A model generated the notes under the pieces. It saw only the letters and a program-made list of their open reading frames with translations, was not told the origin of the DNA and ran no database searches. The translations under genes were made by a program, and so were the position numbers. This document shows, piece by piece, positions 41,001 to 53,178 of a stretch of 59,441 nt of DNA; position 1 is the stretch's first letter; every line of letters starts with the position of its first letter. The stretch lies in assembly GCA_013115145.1 (NCBI GenBank), contig JAAPAO010000163.1, forward strand, positions 1 to 59,441, read 5' to 3'. Source of the DNA: Perkinsus chesapeaki (lineage: Eukaryota; Perkinsozoa; Perkinsida; Perkinsidae).

Positions 41001-42124
41001 ACTGAACTGCTGCCACGGACTCAACAACGAACATCCCCATAACGCAGTTTACGGTTGTTCCCTATCAGACTTTCTCCATAGCAGGTCGCAAGATCACATG
41101 TGACCGGGGATGGATACCCTGCCCCTTCCGTAGTACCTGTTGGCCTGGATTGCTGATCTGCACATCGCCTCCTTTACTGCCGGACCATCCACCACCCCTC
41201 TGAGCTTGAGTTAAACCATCATCATTCAACGTCCTAAACATCCTCCTTCACTTTCTGACACCTCTAGCTACACCCTACCTGTGAAAATGCCGTGTTATGA
41301 AATCACAGCAGGCCGTTGACCGTAATGCTGTATTCCATAAATCCTCAGGTATTCTAGATGCATCCATGCTCACCCGCAAACGTATTTGGGAAGGCGGAGC
41401 GTAGGGATCTGATTGGACCTGCCAACCAAACTCTCCACCAACTCTCAAATGAACAATAAATGATGACAAGAGGACCGTAACAAATGCCATTCCTCACTAG
41501 ACAGACAGATCCTAAAAGGTACACTACCGAATTTACCTCCAGCTTACACAGGCTCTTAGCTCCCCTCATCAGCTTGGATATCACCCCAACCCCTATTTCC
41601 CTGGAAAGAGCAATTTCACCCTAACACCCTAACGCCAACTAGAAGTCATACCGTCAAACGTTTCAGAGCCGCAAATGTCTATATTTTCTGCTACGGAGAA
41701 GCTTTCAATTTCACATCCAAGTTAGTTGCTAATCTTCCTACCAGGAAAATCTTTCTCTAGAATGCAGCTATCCCCTCCTCAGGTTGAATCACCCCTTAAT
41801 TACCCTGTCAATAAAGATCTTCCATTCCCTATTGGGCATGGGCCACTCCCCTATAAGGTCCTTATAATACCCATAAGAATACCCTTCTAATCGTATAAGT
41901 GCCGACGCTAGCTCAGAATCGTCCTCCGTGCTGGGATGGCCTAAATTACCAACTCCCCCTCCCCCTCCCTCTGGCATATCCTTACTACGCTTAGCTCCCG
42001 ACTGCTGGTTGCTGCTGTTATGATGATGATCTCCACTGCCATATTCATTATACGGTCCACCATGATGGCCACCATTACCGTACTTCGCCTTGTAGTAAGC
42101 TCCTTTACCTTTACCTTTACCCAT
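35089..42124 (-). CDS. PF09818 'ABC-class' ATPase (648 aa, 16 exons)
   Basis: Exons: 41804-42124, 41279-41418, 41137-41242, 40548-40645, 40046-40160, 39677-39769, 39477-39603, 39088-39216, 36775-36846, 36650-36727, 36283-36373, 36080-36163, 35875-36029, 35675-35828, 35253-35324, 35089-35200. Family blocks in order: LIRLEGYSYGYYKDLIGEWP; QSDPYAPPSQIRLRVS; IEARCTLALPARGRTIEGY; GLVAFVRDGAILPRRSG; Walker A in GVTLIVGGGFHGKS (S split by an intron); YDHIPGDGREFVVTDENAV; DTTQFSTEDASGSTSQAANI; Walker B in TTFLIDEDTSATNFMIRDGR; EPITPFLWRVR; GGSGDYFHVADTVVMMDQY; YGWTEIELTNVEQLVETGQA; and the end GLDAVQRARYP...ELAAAIKYAHPL. The Gly/His-rich N-terminal extension (about residues 1-70) is extra. The third exon's acceptor is uncertain by three bases. 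The family is mostly bacterial and fungal; its role is poorly known. Confidence 0.92.
36847..39087. other. Oversized intron of the ATPase gene (2241 bases), probable insertion
   Basis: The flanking exons read INTVG (ending 39088) and ISPFISNLP (starting 36846), and join as NTVDISPF, as the family requires, so this is one intron. Its other introns are 36-491 bases. Inside are unrelated open frames on both strands (for example 37620-37991 plus and 37156-37410 minus), a hairpin GATTTTTCCA-AGT-TGGAAAAATC near 37931-37953, an inverted repeat TTGACCACT...AGTGGTCAA near 37760-37790, a C-run near 38050 and GC-rich stretches (GGCGGCGGCGGC near 38290). I see no transposase or reverse-transcriptase motif. 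A non-autonomous element or nested insertion is the likeliest reading. Confidence 0.6.
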
Positions 42125-42367
42125 ATGATCAAAACCAACCTAAAATTACCCAACCATCTTCGACTTAATACCCTCGAGCATGCTTCAACCTAAGATTCTT
42201 CGCCCTACGTAAAGAATACTTCAACACAACAGCCGAGCAATTGAAACCTCATAATACGAATTAGACATGTGGACATCCCTCTATAGGAGACTCAGATCCA
42301 GCCGCCCGCCCTTCTTGTCAGTCGACGATGGCTCCTCCACCGTTATCATCCTGGGGCAGGCAAGGTC

Positions 42368-42384
42368 CCGAGTTCGATCCCCGA
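42368..42384 (+). other. Degenerate tRNA-like T-arm element
   Basis: The sequence AAGGTCCCGAGTTCGATCCC with following CGACTCCAGCA resembles the 3' half of the tRNA-Met at 51959 (AAGGTCGCGAGTTCGATCCT and CGCAGGCCGCA), but the T-stem has two mismatches and the acceptor has no partner. Probably a decayed copy or chance similarity. Confidence 0.25.
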
Positions 42385-42399
42385 CTCCAGCATCTTTAG

Positions 42400-45300
42400 C
42401 TATAAAAGTCCCTTCACAACGCTACGTCCCCACTGGCCTATAAAGGCTAACATTACACGTCACTTGGAATCAAATTCGAGATGTAAAGAGGTATCGAGAC
42501 GGCGGATGGAGGGGCCTACGATTGCGGAATTCTCCATCGCACCCAGGAACTGTCTCTCTTAGCGTCACATACATGCCCTCCGTGAACCTCGATAAAACGC
42601 TCTTGAATCCCCCCAAAAGCTCTTCTTATAGAAGCGAATCCCCCTATATAATTGTCCAAGATATTACCGTGCAAGCCTCAACTCGCTAGATACCTCCTCT
42701 AGCTCCGCTCTCAACTGTATAACCTCTCCCTTCAGCCTTCTAAACTCTCCATCACCCATACGACTTGCCTAATACCAATACCCACCGCACTACAAACACG
42801 GTAAAAAACCCGTCACTATTTCATCTTCAATAATTACCCAAAGAAGTTACAATGCCAGGCTGCTTTCCAGCCATCATACTGGTAACTGAGATCTTCGTCA
42901 AAATCCCCCCCTTTAACCCTACCTCCTGCACTTGCATCTTGAGCTGTATATTTTCTATCTGGCAGTATTTCATCTCCTGTTCTGCCTTACTAATTTCATG
43001 TGCACTCTAAATACCACACTTCCTGTTATACACCCATTGACCGTTCACCTCCCTTTGTAGCTCTTCAAACCGCATGTCATTAAGATACTTCTCTTGTCTA
43101 AGATCATGTATCTGATATATGCGATCAACGCTATCAAACCGTCTACCACCGGAAGGGCTACGGACTACTCCCTAAAATCAGCTCTAAATTTTTCCCTCCT
43201 ATACGCCCGAATTCACCATATTCCTTATAATGTTGTAGATGCCGGAATTCTACCACCTTCCTGGAGTTCTCCGTCCCTCCTCAGCATCATAGTGGCAGCC
43301 CGAAGTGTGGTACGGTCGCCCCGACGTGATTAACCGATATCCCCCCTCCTAATGTCTCGAGCTGAAGATGCATATTTCTCCCGTAAGCACTGCTGACACC
43401 CGGCGAATCCCAAAACGTCCATGAATTCTCCCTGCGAGTATCCCATAACACCTCCCCTTCCAGCTCAAGTTTCTCCTCGCTCCATTTCTTCGTTTTCTCA
43501 ATGATGGCTTTCTCAAGATCCCTCACTTGAACACATAATGGCGGTAGCGGTAGCTTGCCGCCCTCCACACTAGATCTTGCCGCATAATCATCGCTTAGTG
43601 TTACTAAAACCGGTATTCTTGCATCGCTTCGCTCCGCCTAACCCTCCTCACCACAGTCATCTGTTTGAGCCTCTTTATCAACCATTTCTTCTCTCACTCT
43701 TTCCTGAGGCATCGGTGGTGATGCGCTTTCATGCAACCACACCCCCAAGACATTGTCGACACAAGTGCGGCACTTGAAGTGCCCAGAAATTAACCAGTAG
43801 AAAACCCTCCCCTCTAACCAGTGTCGGGATATATACGAACACTTGCCTACCCTGTAAAGAAACTTACAGTGGAAGATTTTTCTATCCCTCAGCAGCTTCA
43901 TTTACTATGAAGATACAACAGGTACACCTCAGAGCTCATCCGATACGGAAGGTCAACAGATATTCCGTCACGAAACTGAATATGCGAATGCGGGATGAAA
44001 CCGCTGGTCCATGCCGCCGCCGCGGTTGATAGAAGGATGATGTCAATTGAAGGAGATACAGCAATCAGGAAGTAATGAAGAAAAATGGGATATTTGTCCC
44101 AGGAGGAATAGGACATTTAGTGTCCTCTTCTGGGTCTAGGAACATATTTCCTTTCCCACATTGGGAAGGCTTTTTGATCCCCCTCCCGACCGAACTGACA
44201 CATTGCTAGATGGCCCCCAACCCCTTATCACCCTTTCCCGTAGTAAATCCACCATCTGTCTGTATCGTCCAAGCTCTGCCTCCAAAATACTTATATGCCT
44301 GTCCTCGTCCCTCGCGTGGCGTAAGCCTCGTCTGAACCTCCCTCCACACGGCTCAAACGGCGCTGCGGCTATCTACTACCATCCGTACAATTTCCCGCGC
44401 GCCACCAAATAGCACTCACTATGTCAGCTTCATGTCTCCTTCCAAAGGCCCCCATTGACGGCGTTATCGGCATCTTATTGGTAAAGATACTTCCTAATTC
44501 GTTCACCTCATTCTCCTTTTCCTGTCCCCCTGTTCCTCCTCTTGCCGTATACCCACAAACGCTTCGGGACCTATAGCTAGTATCGTAAAGCAAAGATCAT
44601 ATAGCCATTTATTAAGCCGCCATTAAATATCTTTAAAACCTTCCCAGTGCGTATTCTTAATTTCAGGCTATATAACAGCCATTAGAGCCGCCTCCACCGC
44701 TACAAGAATACCCCTTATTCCTCATCACCTAGGTTCTCGCGGCAGGGAAGCAGTTGGCTCTATTCGACGAGCTGCACTCGGTCCATCTTTAGGTTGGCCC
44801 GGATATACTCTCATACGCCTGCCAACAGATCTCGATCTTCCCGTCTGAGATTTACTCCTATCATCAATCATCTTCACCGAGCTCCCACCTTACGTTGCTT
44901 ATATCTGTTAGAACTGCTGCCCTAGAAGGCTCATCCATCACAGACGAAACTGATCAAACAGCGATGGGCAGGTGGAGGAGAATAGCACTGTTTGATATCC
45001 TCGAGCGTCAAGATTAGAAAGTGGGTAAACAATAGGGAGTGGTGGAACCACAGGCTGAATCGATCTGGCCTCCCGCCCGCGGCGGCGGCTAAAGAGCCCA
45101 CACAGGTGAGCATTACTATCTCCAATGAGCGATCCTTTACCGTGTATAACTGATACGGAATGGTCGGATGGTGGAGCCTGATAGTAATAATGATGTTATT
45201 CTTATTAATATAATTCATACCTCTTGAGATGAACTTGAAACCCTCTCCTCTCGAAGTGGTGACATAAATCGATGATTGTGCAATCTGTCCCCTTCTTAAT

Positions 45301-46220
45301 GTTATTAACGCAACATGCTTACATACTAACCATACTCTTCTTATCACCATGATCTACCCATGCCCCATACCTTCCTCCCATACCTGTTGATCATTTCTAT
45401 TATATATTTCCAACCATTAACGATTAAAATGACTAGTCATATACGAGTATTCTATGCTTCATTGCTATTTTGCACCAAGGTTTATAATTCTGTTGCTTTT
45501 ACCGATTCATCGAAATAGTATACCCTCTCTACCAAGGAAAGGTGCCCCAACTTCTTAACACCAACTCAAGCGCTCCTATATCACTCCCGACCACTCCGCG
45601 TGCCGCTTTGAAGAACTTTTGGAAACCATACGTCGAACGTCGTCGTTATTGAAAGGATACTACAATTACTTGGTTATTGAGAATAGTGAATAGATTTCAA
45701 CCCTCGGTATTTACCGCTATGATATAACCTACTTCAGCCGTGCCTGGTCTGCTACTAGAAGGTGGCTCATCGGCGGGATTGGCGTCAACAATCGTTACCT
45801 ACTCAACTTGCCATTAGACATCCTCACCAGCTCGATTCTCACTGAAGCTTGAATATCACTGTAACTGTTGCCGAACCCCAAGGGGCTTCTCATGGCCTCC
45901 TCTTCCTTTGATTCATCGCCAACTCCCATCTTTGCATTCAATTCATCACGGGCTGCTTTCAATATAGAATTAAGCTCCTGTATCCTCTCAACAATAGCTA
46001 AGAGACGCAGGTTCAATCCCGGCACCCGACATTATTACCACCTTGAACCAACAAATCAAACTTAAGCCTCGCTCTACCGCCACTTCTGTTCTCTACTGTT
46101 GTTGTCTTCACATATTTATTATCAACCTTAGTGATACAAGTAAGTAGTCCGGAGAAGCAGCGTACAGTAAGTATAGTATGCGCCTCTGGCAGACTATCTG
46201 TATAGTATACACTTCGCAAC
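42400..46220 (-). CDS. Coiled-coil protein, many exons, partly resolved (gene C1)
   Basis: Exons share one strand and style. From the 5' side: about 46050-46150 (NKYVKTTTVENRSGGRARLK, then FDLLVQ), joined in phase across a 44-base intron to about 45790-45985 (AIVERIQELNSILKAARDEL, ...VRIELVRMSNGKL). Then a basic segment at about 44.75-44.88 kb (DDRSKSQTGRSRSVGRRMRV), 44.5 kb (GGQEKENEVNELGSIF), 44.2-44.3 kb (RHISILEAELGRYRQMVDLL), 43.65-43.75 kb (REEMVDKEAQTDDCGEEG), 43.5 kb (VRDLEKAIIEKTKKWSEEKL), 42.95 kb (KYCQIENIQLKMQVQE) and 42.7 kb (RRLKGEVIQLRAELEEVSSE). Both ends are unresolved. The AQTD stretch is the kind of site that binds dynein light chains, so a cytoskeletal or flagellar role is possible but unproven. 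Confidence 0.45.
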
Positions 46221-47048
46221 CTATTCTTAGCGCCACGCTAGTTCACGCATGCCTCCTACAGTTCTGCAATCTAGCGACCCAATTTCGTGCGGCGGGCTCA
46301 ACTTCTTAACTACTGCTCATATCAGCCTGAAATTTGGCATGGGAACTCTCCTAACATGGACATATCGTTAAAGTACCCCATGGACTCTACTGAGGAATAC
46401 CTACTGTACAAAGCTGAGGAATAACTAAGGCCTCGAGTTAAGGCCCACGAACATGGGCCCATCGAAATTGTGGTGAGCAAAGGAGAATCTGCTCAATTCA
46501 AGAGGCGAGTTCTGCCTGACTTTTCAAGTTGCTTGGATGGCAAGGTGGTTCGAGCTTGTCGGATAACCCTCGTCCGCTGTGTGACCGAACCTCGCAGTAC
46601 GTGACCTTTATCTGTCCTCTCTGCAACACACTTGACCGCTTGGTTCATGTACGGTTTACCTCTACGGAAGAATCTAATGCCAAGGCATCGAAGTTCTAGT
46701 GGAATACTGCAACTCAAGCTCATCAAGCTCATCAAGCTCATTGTGCCGTGAGTCACGACGCGTAACAGTAATACAAAGTTAAGTATAAGCTGTGACAGCG
46801 CTGCTGTCTACTCTTGAGTGGCGTACGGGGCATGCGTACACTTACTCGCACGTACACCTTGCTTATTCACCACTTAGTGAACGGGATTCTAGATGACCGA
46901 GGGACGACAGTAGATCTGCCCAGAGGTTATTGGTCGATGAAGTTGCTGGTATACAGACTCGAGTTCAGACCTTCTCATCAGGGATGTCCCAGTAGAGCTT
47001 TTCCGATTCAGGGTGGTGCTTACTGCCATTTTCCCACTTTATAACACC
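46221..47048. other. Intergenic, no gene seen
   Basis: This stretch contains no convincing exon. A short 9-base tandem repeat (CATCAAGCT, three copies) lies near 46712-46740. It must include the 5' regions of the divergent gene C1 and the secreted-protein gene. Confidence 0.4.
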
Positions 47049-47474
47049 ATGATGCCCGTCACCTTGTTGACCCTCCTACTCTCGATTTGGTATGGTTCAT
47101 CGGCTGCCGCCCCTCGGGGCAGCTATTTTGTGAGAGTTGATCTAGTCTGTATGGAAGTTGACTGGTCGCCTGGTAATCCCGACAAAATTATGGAAGTCTT
47201 TCACTGCAGTGGTCAGATCCTCACATCAGACCCCATGTCCGTGAATCCCACGATGTACCCCTACGCCATCGATCCCTCCAGTTACGGTGTTTACTCCGCC
47301 TTCGCTGCAACGGTCAACGCACGGTGCGGAATAGACGTATCAGGAAGTCTGCAGGAATTCGTATACGATAGTTTTAGGAACACCTTAACATCAACCTTCC
47401 TAAATGAGAAGGTGATGATGAGATGGGGCGAATGCTGGACCCCTGGAGGAGCTGGAATCTCTGCACTATACTAA
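47049..47474 (+). CDS. Small secreted protein (141 aa)
   Basis: A single exon from ATG 47049 (an in-frame ATG follows directly) to TAA 47472-47474. The N-terminus is a textbook signal peptide (MMPVTLLTLLLSIWYGSSAA, then AP). The mature part has four cysteines (LVCMEVDW, VFHCSGQI, NARCGIDV, WGECWTPG), which could form two disulfides. It has no membrane anchor and no repeat. No family recognised. A secreted or vacuolar location is inferred from the signal peptide only. It is not similar by eye to the pair at 23-26 kb. Confidence 0.7.
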   Translation: MMPVTLLTLLLSIWYGSSAAAPRGSYFVRVDLVCMEVDWSPGNPDKIMEVFHCSGQILTSDPMSVNPTMYPYAIDPSSYGVYSAFAATVNARCGIDVSGSLQEFVYDSFRNTLTSTFLNEKVMMRWGECWTPGGAGISALY

Positions 47475-48364
47475 GCACTACCTATGAGGACCCCTTCTAA
47501 TCGCTTATAGAAGCTTGATCTTATCTCTACTCCCACTCAATGTGCTCAATATGTAACAGTTATACACGCCATATGGTTTGCTCGGGCCGCCGAGCTATGG
47601 CCTTTTCTAGTCTTCTAATGCTCACGACGAGCTCGTTAGTTAACAAATGCGTTGTCCAATCAGTTCCCACCTTCATTGCACCTCAGGCTGTCGTGTGCTA
47701 CTTCGCACGCTGCCTGTACTCGTGCGTTGTCGATTGTCATGTTGACTCATAACAGAGCTACTGGCTGTTGTTGGCACCCATCAATGAGGAGCTATAAGTA
47801 TGGATGATTTTGCCGGGCTAAGAAGTTCAGAGTTTATCTGAGACAATTCGACCATTTCGACAAATATGAGCATTGTGTTGTAGTTTCATTCTGGAATAGC
47901 CAGCCCGTCGGACACACTAATTACCATCGATTCTGAACCAGCGCAGCCAGTTCCTTGTAAGGAACTTATATACTTATCCCGCCGCGTCCCGTTAAGGTAC
48001 CGTATATTGTACAAGGTATGTTCACCAACAGTGATATGAGGGTAGCCATGAGTAGCTGGGGTTCAGCTGAGTGTATAGATGTACGCGCACTCATGGCTCA
48101 TGAGTGACCCCGTTAGTCACCGCTTAAAATACGTTCGTACAGATATGCCAGCCAATCACGACTTGGTATATCAATGTTATCAGCAACTCTACCGCCAGTT
48201 ATTAACTAATACCCAACAGAATTCACATCCCTCCTCAACCTACCATGTCCCTCATAGCAGCCGCTCTCGCTCGTACCCGACAAGTGAGCAACACTCTTGT
48301 GAAAATCTGTTCAACTGCCCTATGAGCTTCATCTAACCTCAAAGGTATCCAACAAGATTCCCCG
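47475..48364. other. Intergenic between convergent genes
   Basis: No exon chain or RNA gene is visible here. The plus frame 47540-47752 is open and Cys-rich, but it lacks a signal peptide or family signature. Confidence 0.35.
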
Positions 48365-51287
48365 CTATTGTATGCCACCAATCGCCATTGTCTTCTCCTT
48401 ATTCTCATTCAAAGCCTTCTGAAGTAACTCCTCCAATTCCCCTCGCCTCACTTTTAACTTCTCCAATTTGACCTAGTTCAATTCTATTATGCAGAAGAGA
48501 ATCTTTTCGAGGAAAACCCGAAAACCCAAAACCCATTTTCCGTTCACGGTGAATAGCGTCAACTCCCTACATACACACTTACGCTATTAATGAGCGTATC
48601 GAATAGTGAATTGTATTCAGGTGAAATCCGGCGACCAGCAAAACCTAGTAGAAGGAAGCAAAGCAGCTTATACCTTGGGACGGTTATACATTATAAATGC
48701 ATGCCATGACAACCAAGCGGTCACAACCTCATATCTATTGTGTCGTCTGTCTCCCATGAGGATAGACGTAAGCATGCTAACGTTCGAATAACATAGGTTA
48801 ACTTATATAGGTCATGTCTAAGGAAATCTGAAGATCTGATTGTCTTCAAGAATAAATGGTGCTTAAGATTGCTAACGTAAAAAATATCAAGACAGAACAT
48901 CACAGATTCATCCGACTGATGTTCTGAGTTTATAATATATTTCCTCTTCACCTGGGCTTCATGCAAATCAGATGTCATTGCAATCTCCTTCTGTTGTGAG
49001 TCCTCCTCTAACCTTCGCAGTTCCCTCCTTTCGTTCGCTATCATATCAAGTTTCTCCCGAGAGACCCGGCTGAGCTCCTGGAAGAGCGGTAATGAGCATC
49101 ATACTCGTATTCAACAGCAAATGTATTAGATTATAAGGGGAATTGTTCATTCGGTACAACTCAGGCGAGCCACAGCCATAATACCATCCGAAGATGAAAA
49201 GCCAGTAAAATTTCAATCCTTTTCTTAATCCACGCTGATACGAGAACAGACTGTTGCTCACTATCTGCTCTCCTCCTTTTCCTCCGCCTCACCTCATGAT
49301 TCTCCTCTAGTAGTTCATATCGTTTTAATAGCTTATCAATATCGTCTAACTCAAATGCCACCATTCGGCTATATGTTAGCAGCAGCCTAAGCCTTACATT
49401 GCAGCTCCTCCGCCATCCTATCAACTATCGATGACGATCGCCTCGAACGGGTAATCTCTGCACCACCTGCATCGAAGAAGGTAGCCTGCTATCGGAAAGC
49501 CAACAGTACTTCAGGCGTAATATTTTTATAAGAAAAAACTAATATTATTATATAAATGGGACAGTATGTATGAATGTAAATCAAAGTTTCAATACAAAAC
49601 ATGTTGAGTGTGCTGCACCTAGGACGCAATGCAACCTTGTAGAAGCGTTCAAGGATCGTAGTATAGGATACAGTATTTATCATCTATATAACATTCTAAA
49701 TGATGTTAAATATATTAGTAAAGTCGTAAGACAGCAGAGATATATATTATCAATAGAAATAGCGCATCAGACGCCCCTACGGCAACGCGGACGGGGGGCT
49801 GTAGTAGTAGTAGTTAGTCCGTAGTGTATAATAGTAAGCTACTACTATACAAAATACGAATCCACTAGCGATATGAAGATGGCAGAGCATGAATGGAGTC
49901 ACTGAAAACATCCTCCACCCACTGACGAGGATTCTTTCTTTGCAGTAAACTGGGCACAAATTAAATAGCACAACTCAGCGCTCCCTCACCTGTCCCACTA
50001 GCCCTTCCTTCATCGGCACCCGTCTGATATTGTACAACCGATTCTAGATAGGTGCGATAAGGCAGATTATGGGCTACCTAGAAAAGGTATCTTTAGGTCA
50101 CCTTGAACCCGTCCATGTTTGCCTCCGCCTCCTGAATTTTAATATTATCCATCAGCGTCTTTTCCTTCGTCTCCAGTTCTCGTATCTGCTTCCATCTGCA
50201 AACCAAACTGCACATGCCAACCTCCTCATCCAGCTGTCGACACTCCTCCTCCTCTTCGTGCCTTTTCTTGTCAGCCTTGTGCACCTTCACATCGATCGAT
50301 CTGAAGACGGTTAACAAGTGAGCCCGCGTCACTTTCCACGCTCCCCAATTTAAGGTGGTAGTCAGAACGCTGGATTTTTCCACAGACCCGAACCTAGGCG
50401 CCACTTGGACGTCCGATAGACTTCCCTTTACTTGTCGAGCAATCGAGTGGCACCTCAAGCTGAACTACAACGTTGGGTATGTTACATTTTAACAGCAGCT
50501 AAAATGTAAAAAATGTTAGCGGCATAAAGTAGACAGTCTGTAACACAACACCGCTATTACGTATGTCGCATACGCAATGATGAAACCGCACGTACGGTAT
50601 GTGCAGTTTTATCATTATAATCAAGCAACGATACATTCTTCCTTTCCGCTCGCTACTTGAGCTCCGTTGGATTTCCCTTTTTTCCATCAGAATCGCCCAG
50701 TGCCCTTCTCCTACTCACTTTATAAACTTCTCATTCTCATTAATCATCATTTTTAAATGTTCCTGCCGGGCCGCTAACCTTTCCTTTCTTTCTCGACATT
50801 TACTCAATCTACCCTCCACTCGCCGTCTGGTATCATTCAGCTCCTGCCGCCGCACAAAATGTAGCAGACTCGCAACAACTTCAGAATAATGATTTCCCGC
50901 ACGGTATTTAAAACACAGACTAGCTCGTCATAAAAAAGGGAATTCAGAAGGATACTTAACCAACGCTGTCTCATTAATCGATCAATTCCATCTCCCTGCC
51001 ACCAACGATCGATAACTTCGCTCCCGACATCGCCCACCTTTTCGATGTCTCTATTAGTCCTCGCTATCCTGAGCAGCTCCAACGCCGACGAGCCTGATCT
51101 CTCCAACGACTTCAGTTCCTCTCGCCCTTTGCTGAGCATCTTTTCACTAACTGCCGCCCACGGCTCCAAATGCGCTGCAACCGCCGCTACTTAAACCGCC
51201 AAGCACATTCAACGTACTCTTCTCGACATTCCCAAATTTGCCTCTCCCTTGCGTATCCAGCAGCAGCTGTCTGCGGCGCTCTGCCAT
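48365..51287 (-). CDS. Coiled-coil protein, many exons (gene C2)
   Basis: The start is well supported: ATG 51287 (MAERRRQLLLDTQGRGKFGN), then a 45-base intron (GTACGT...TTGCAG) joining NVEK to THLEPWAAVSEKMLSKGREE and LERSGSSALELLRIARTNRD. Later exons: about 50.1-50.3 kb (VHKADKKRHEEEEECRQLDE, ...RELETKEKTLMDNIKIQEAE), 49.25-49.4 kb (FELDDIDKLLKRYELLEENH, then a basic KRRRAD patch), 48.95-49.04 kb (NERRELRRLEEDSQQKEIAM) and the last exon at about 48.37-48.47 kb (KLEKLKVRRGELEELLQKAL, ending IGGIQ and TAG at 48365-48367). Long heptad patterns predict a rod. It is probably a cytoskeletal protein, but I cannot name it. Middle exon borders are not all fixed. Confidence 0.5.
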
Positions 51288-51389
51288 AATGTACCAACTC
51301 ACCATTGACAAACTACCATCAACCCAAACACGCAAGCTGTCCGACAACCAAGTGTACAACAGTTTAACGTAATAGTAGTAGGAAGCCCA

Positions 51390-52150
51390 TCAAACGTCCG
51401 ACGCCTCCTTTCGAGGAGTCCCTGTCTTCGCGCCCACTTCTGCCTCCAACTTTTCCAACCTCTTCATTATATCTGCCATATTCTCAGTTTTAGTCCCCGC
51501 AATTTCCTTGACACCACCAGGGGCTGCTTGCCGACTGCTCTCAGTAGTGCCATTTTCCGCCTTCACAACTCCAACGTCGTCGTCGGGCTTCCCCGTAAGG
51601 GCTTCCGTTCCCCCACGTGCTGACTCGACAGCCTTACCCTCCACAGCGTCGGACTTCTTATCGGCAATGGTCTCAACTCGAACACCTTCTCCAGAGGGGT
51701 CAGCAACATCTCCTTGCTTTCCCTCTCCCGTCGTTACGGGTACCAATTCAAGCTTGATCGCTGCGGGAGTAGTTCGGGCCTTCGTCGGTTCTTTCACTTC
51801 CTTTTTGTTTGTGGGCTCTGCCGTCTTCGGAATGGCTGCTGCTGAGGTCGGAGGAGCAGGAGAAGGCGTTTTATCGAATGGTGCTTCTGTAGATGGCTCG
51901 TCCTCGAGCGTCGTTAACTTCAATTTCAATACCTAAGTAATATAACAGAGATCCTAGAGCGGCTTTGGCGCAGTAGGTAGCGCGTAGGTCTCATAATCCT
52001 AAGGTCGCGAGTTCGATCCTCGCAGGCCGCACTTTTTCCACTCACCACTGTCCCCTCCTCTTCTCCATACTTATCCTTCTTCACCACGCCAACTGGTTGC
52101 AACTCCGCTTTTATTCGAGACGCGTCTATCATCGGCCCGACTTGCCCCAT
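51390..52150 (-). CDS. Acidic disordered protein with an intron-borne tRNA (215 aa, two exons)
   Basis: Exon 1 (52046-52150) reads MGQVGPMIDASRIKAELQPV, GVVKKDKYGEEEGTV and joins exon 2 (51390-51932) after a GTGAGT donor and CTTAG acceptor, giving TVVLKLKLTTLEDEPSTEAP in frame. Exon 2 is a long low-complexity acidic/alanine/lysine region (for example TNKKEVKEPTKARTTPAAIK, GKPDDDVGVVKAENGTTESS) ending in a short coiled coil (MADIMKRLEKLEAEVGA) and TPRKEASDV. The start at 52150 is the Met nearest an acceptor-like TTTGTAG upstream, so earlier exons are possible. The 113-base intron contains a complete tRNA-Met gene on the other strand. Function unknown. Confidence 0.65.
51959..52031 (+). tRNA. 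tRNA-Met (CAU anticodon), elongator type
   Basis: A complete 73-base cloverleaf. The acceptor stem GCGGCTT pairs with AGGCCGC (one G-T), and the discriminator base is A. D-arm GCGC..GCGC, anticodon arm GTAGGTCTCATAATCCTAAG with CAT in the loop, T-arm GCGAG-TTCGATC-CTCGC. Both internal Pol III boxes are canonical and a TTTTT terminator follows at 52033-52037. It resembles eukaryotic elongator tRNA-Met. It lies inside the intron of the protein gene on the opposite strand. Confidence 0.95.
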
Positions 52151-53178
52151 CACAAAATCAGATTCTACAAACAATCACATAGCTTCACGTGCTCGTCCGG
52201 GAGGGGACAGAAAATTGTGCCGAGCGCGGAGATAGGTACAAATAATGACAAGGATAGTGAAAAGGAACAGTTTGAAGTATATAATACGGGCACCTGTAAC
52301 AAATAAGAGAACGAGACTGGAAAAATTTAAAACATGTCCCCAGAGCAACAAGAAAACACACCAAATGCGTTTCTACTAGTAATACTGCACTCCCACTAAG
52401 ACTCGCAAATTACACAACCACCAATCATCCACAGTAGTAGCAGCAGCAGACACCTCACCAGCTCCGCGAATCGGCTGCTCCTCCCGAGTCGGCATTCGTG
52501 CTCGCTTGGCATCGATATAGAGATATATTATCATTATTACCGCGAAGAAGGAGAGTATCTAAAAAAGACCTGTTATTGACCGAGTCACTCGTAGCTGTGA
52601 AACCTCGCCTTAAAAGGCGAAATGCATTTCGAAGAGATTGAATGCTACGTGGTCCGTTTCTCTCACCCCAATTCTTTGACAGTGGTCATGCTTTCCTCGT
52701 GGATACGCAGCGAACTCTCCAAGCCCAGAGTAGCTCGCTGATCGAGGCATGGGGTAAAACAAAAACTACTCAAAATAGGAAACCTAAACAACGGTTCAAA
52801 ACCGTCATCATACTCTAATAATTACACTGAACTCGGACTCGTCCAGGATGTCCAGGAGGGTGACACCAACATCGATAATTTTCTATAAGTCTATAGTGGG
52901 AGGAATGAACCACCCAAACCACTCCAACTTGCACTCCCAGCTTCAATCAAATCTTGATTGTGCCCAACATGTCCGGTTATAGCATCATCAACCGTGATGG
53001 CGTATAAAAGGCGGAGGGTATATTAATTTTGAAACCAACAGTTTAATCTATACTTCTAGCGACGTTGAAGACCTTGTACCTCGGCTGCTATGACCATTCA
53101 ACACTCCCTTACTCTCCCTTGGACAACACAAGCGGCCGCTATTTCGAGGCTACAGTGGCTGTGTCATCATGGATGATG
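52151..53178. other. Intergenic, no gene resolved
   Basis: I see no exon chain, RNA gene or strong repeat, only an AT-rich stretch and a short CAGTAGTAGCAGCAGCAGAC run near 52431. It probably holds the 5' region of the disordered-protein gene and the 3' region of the next gene to the right. Confidence 0.35.
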
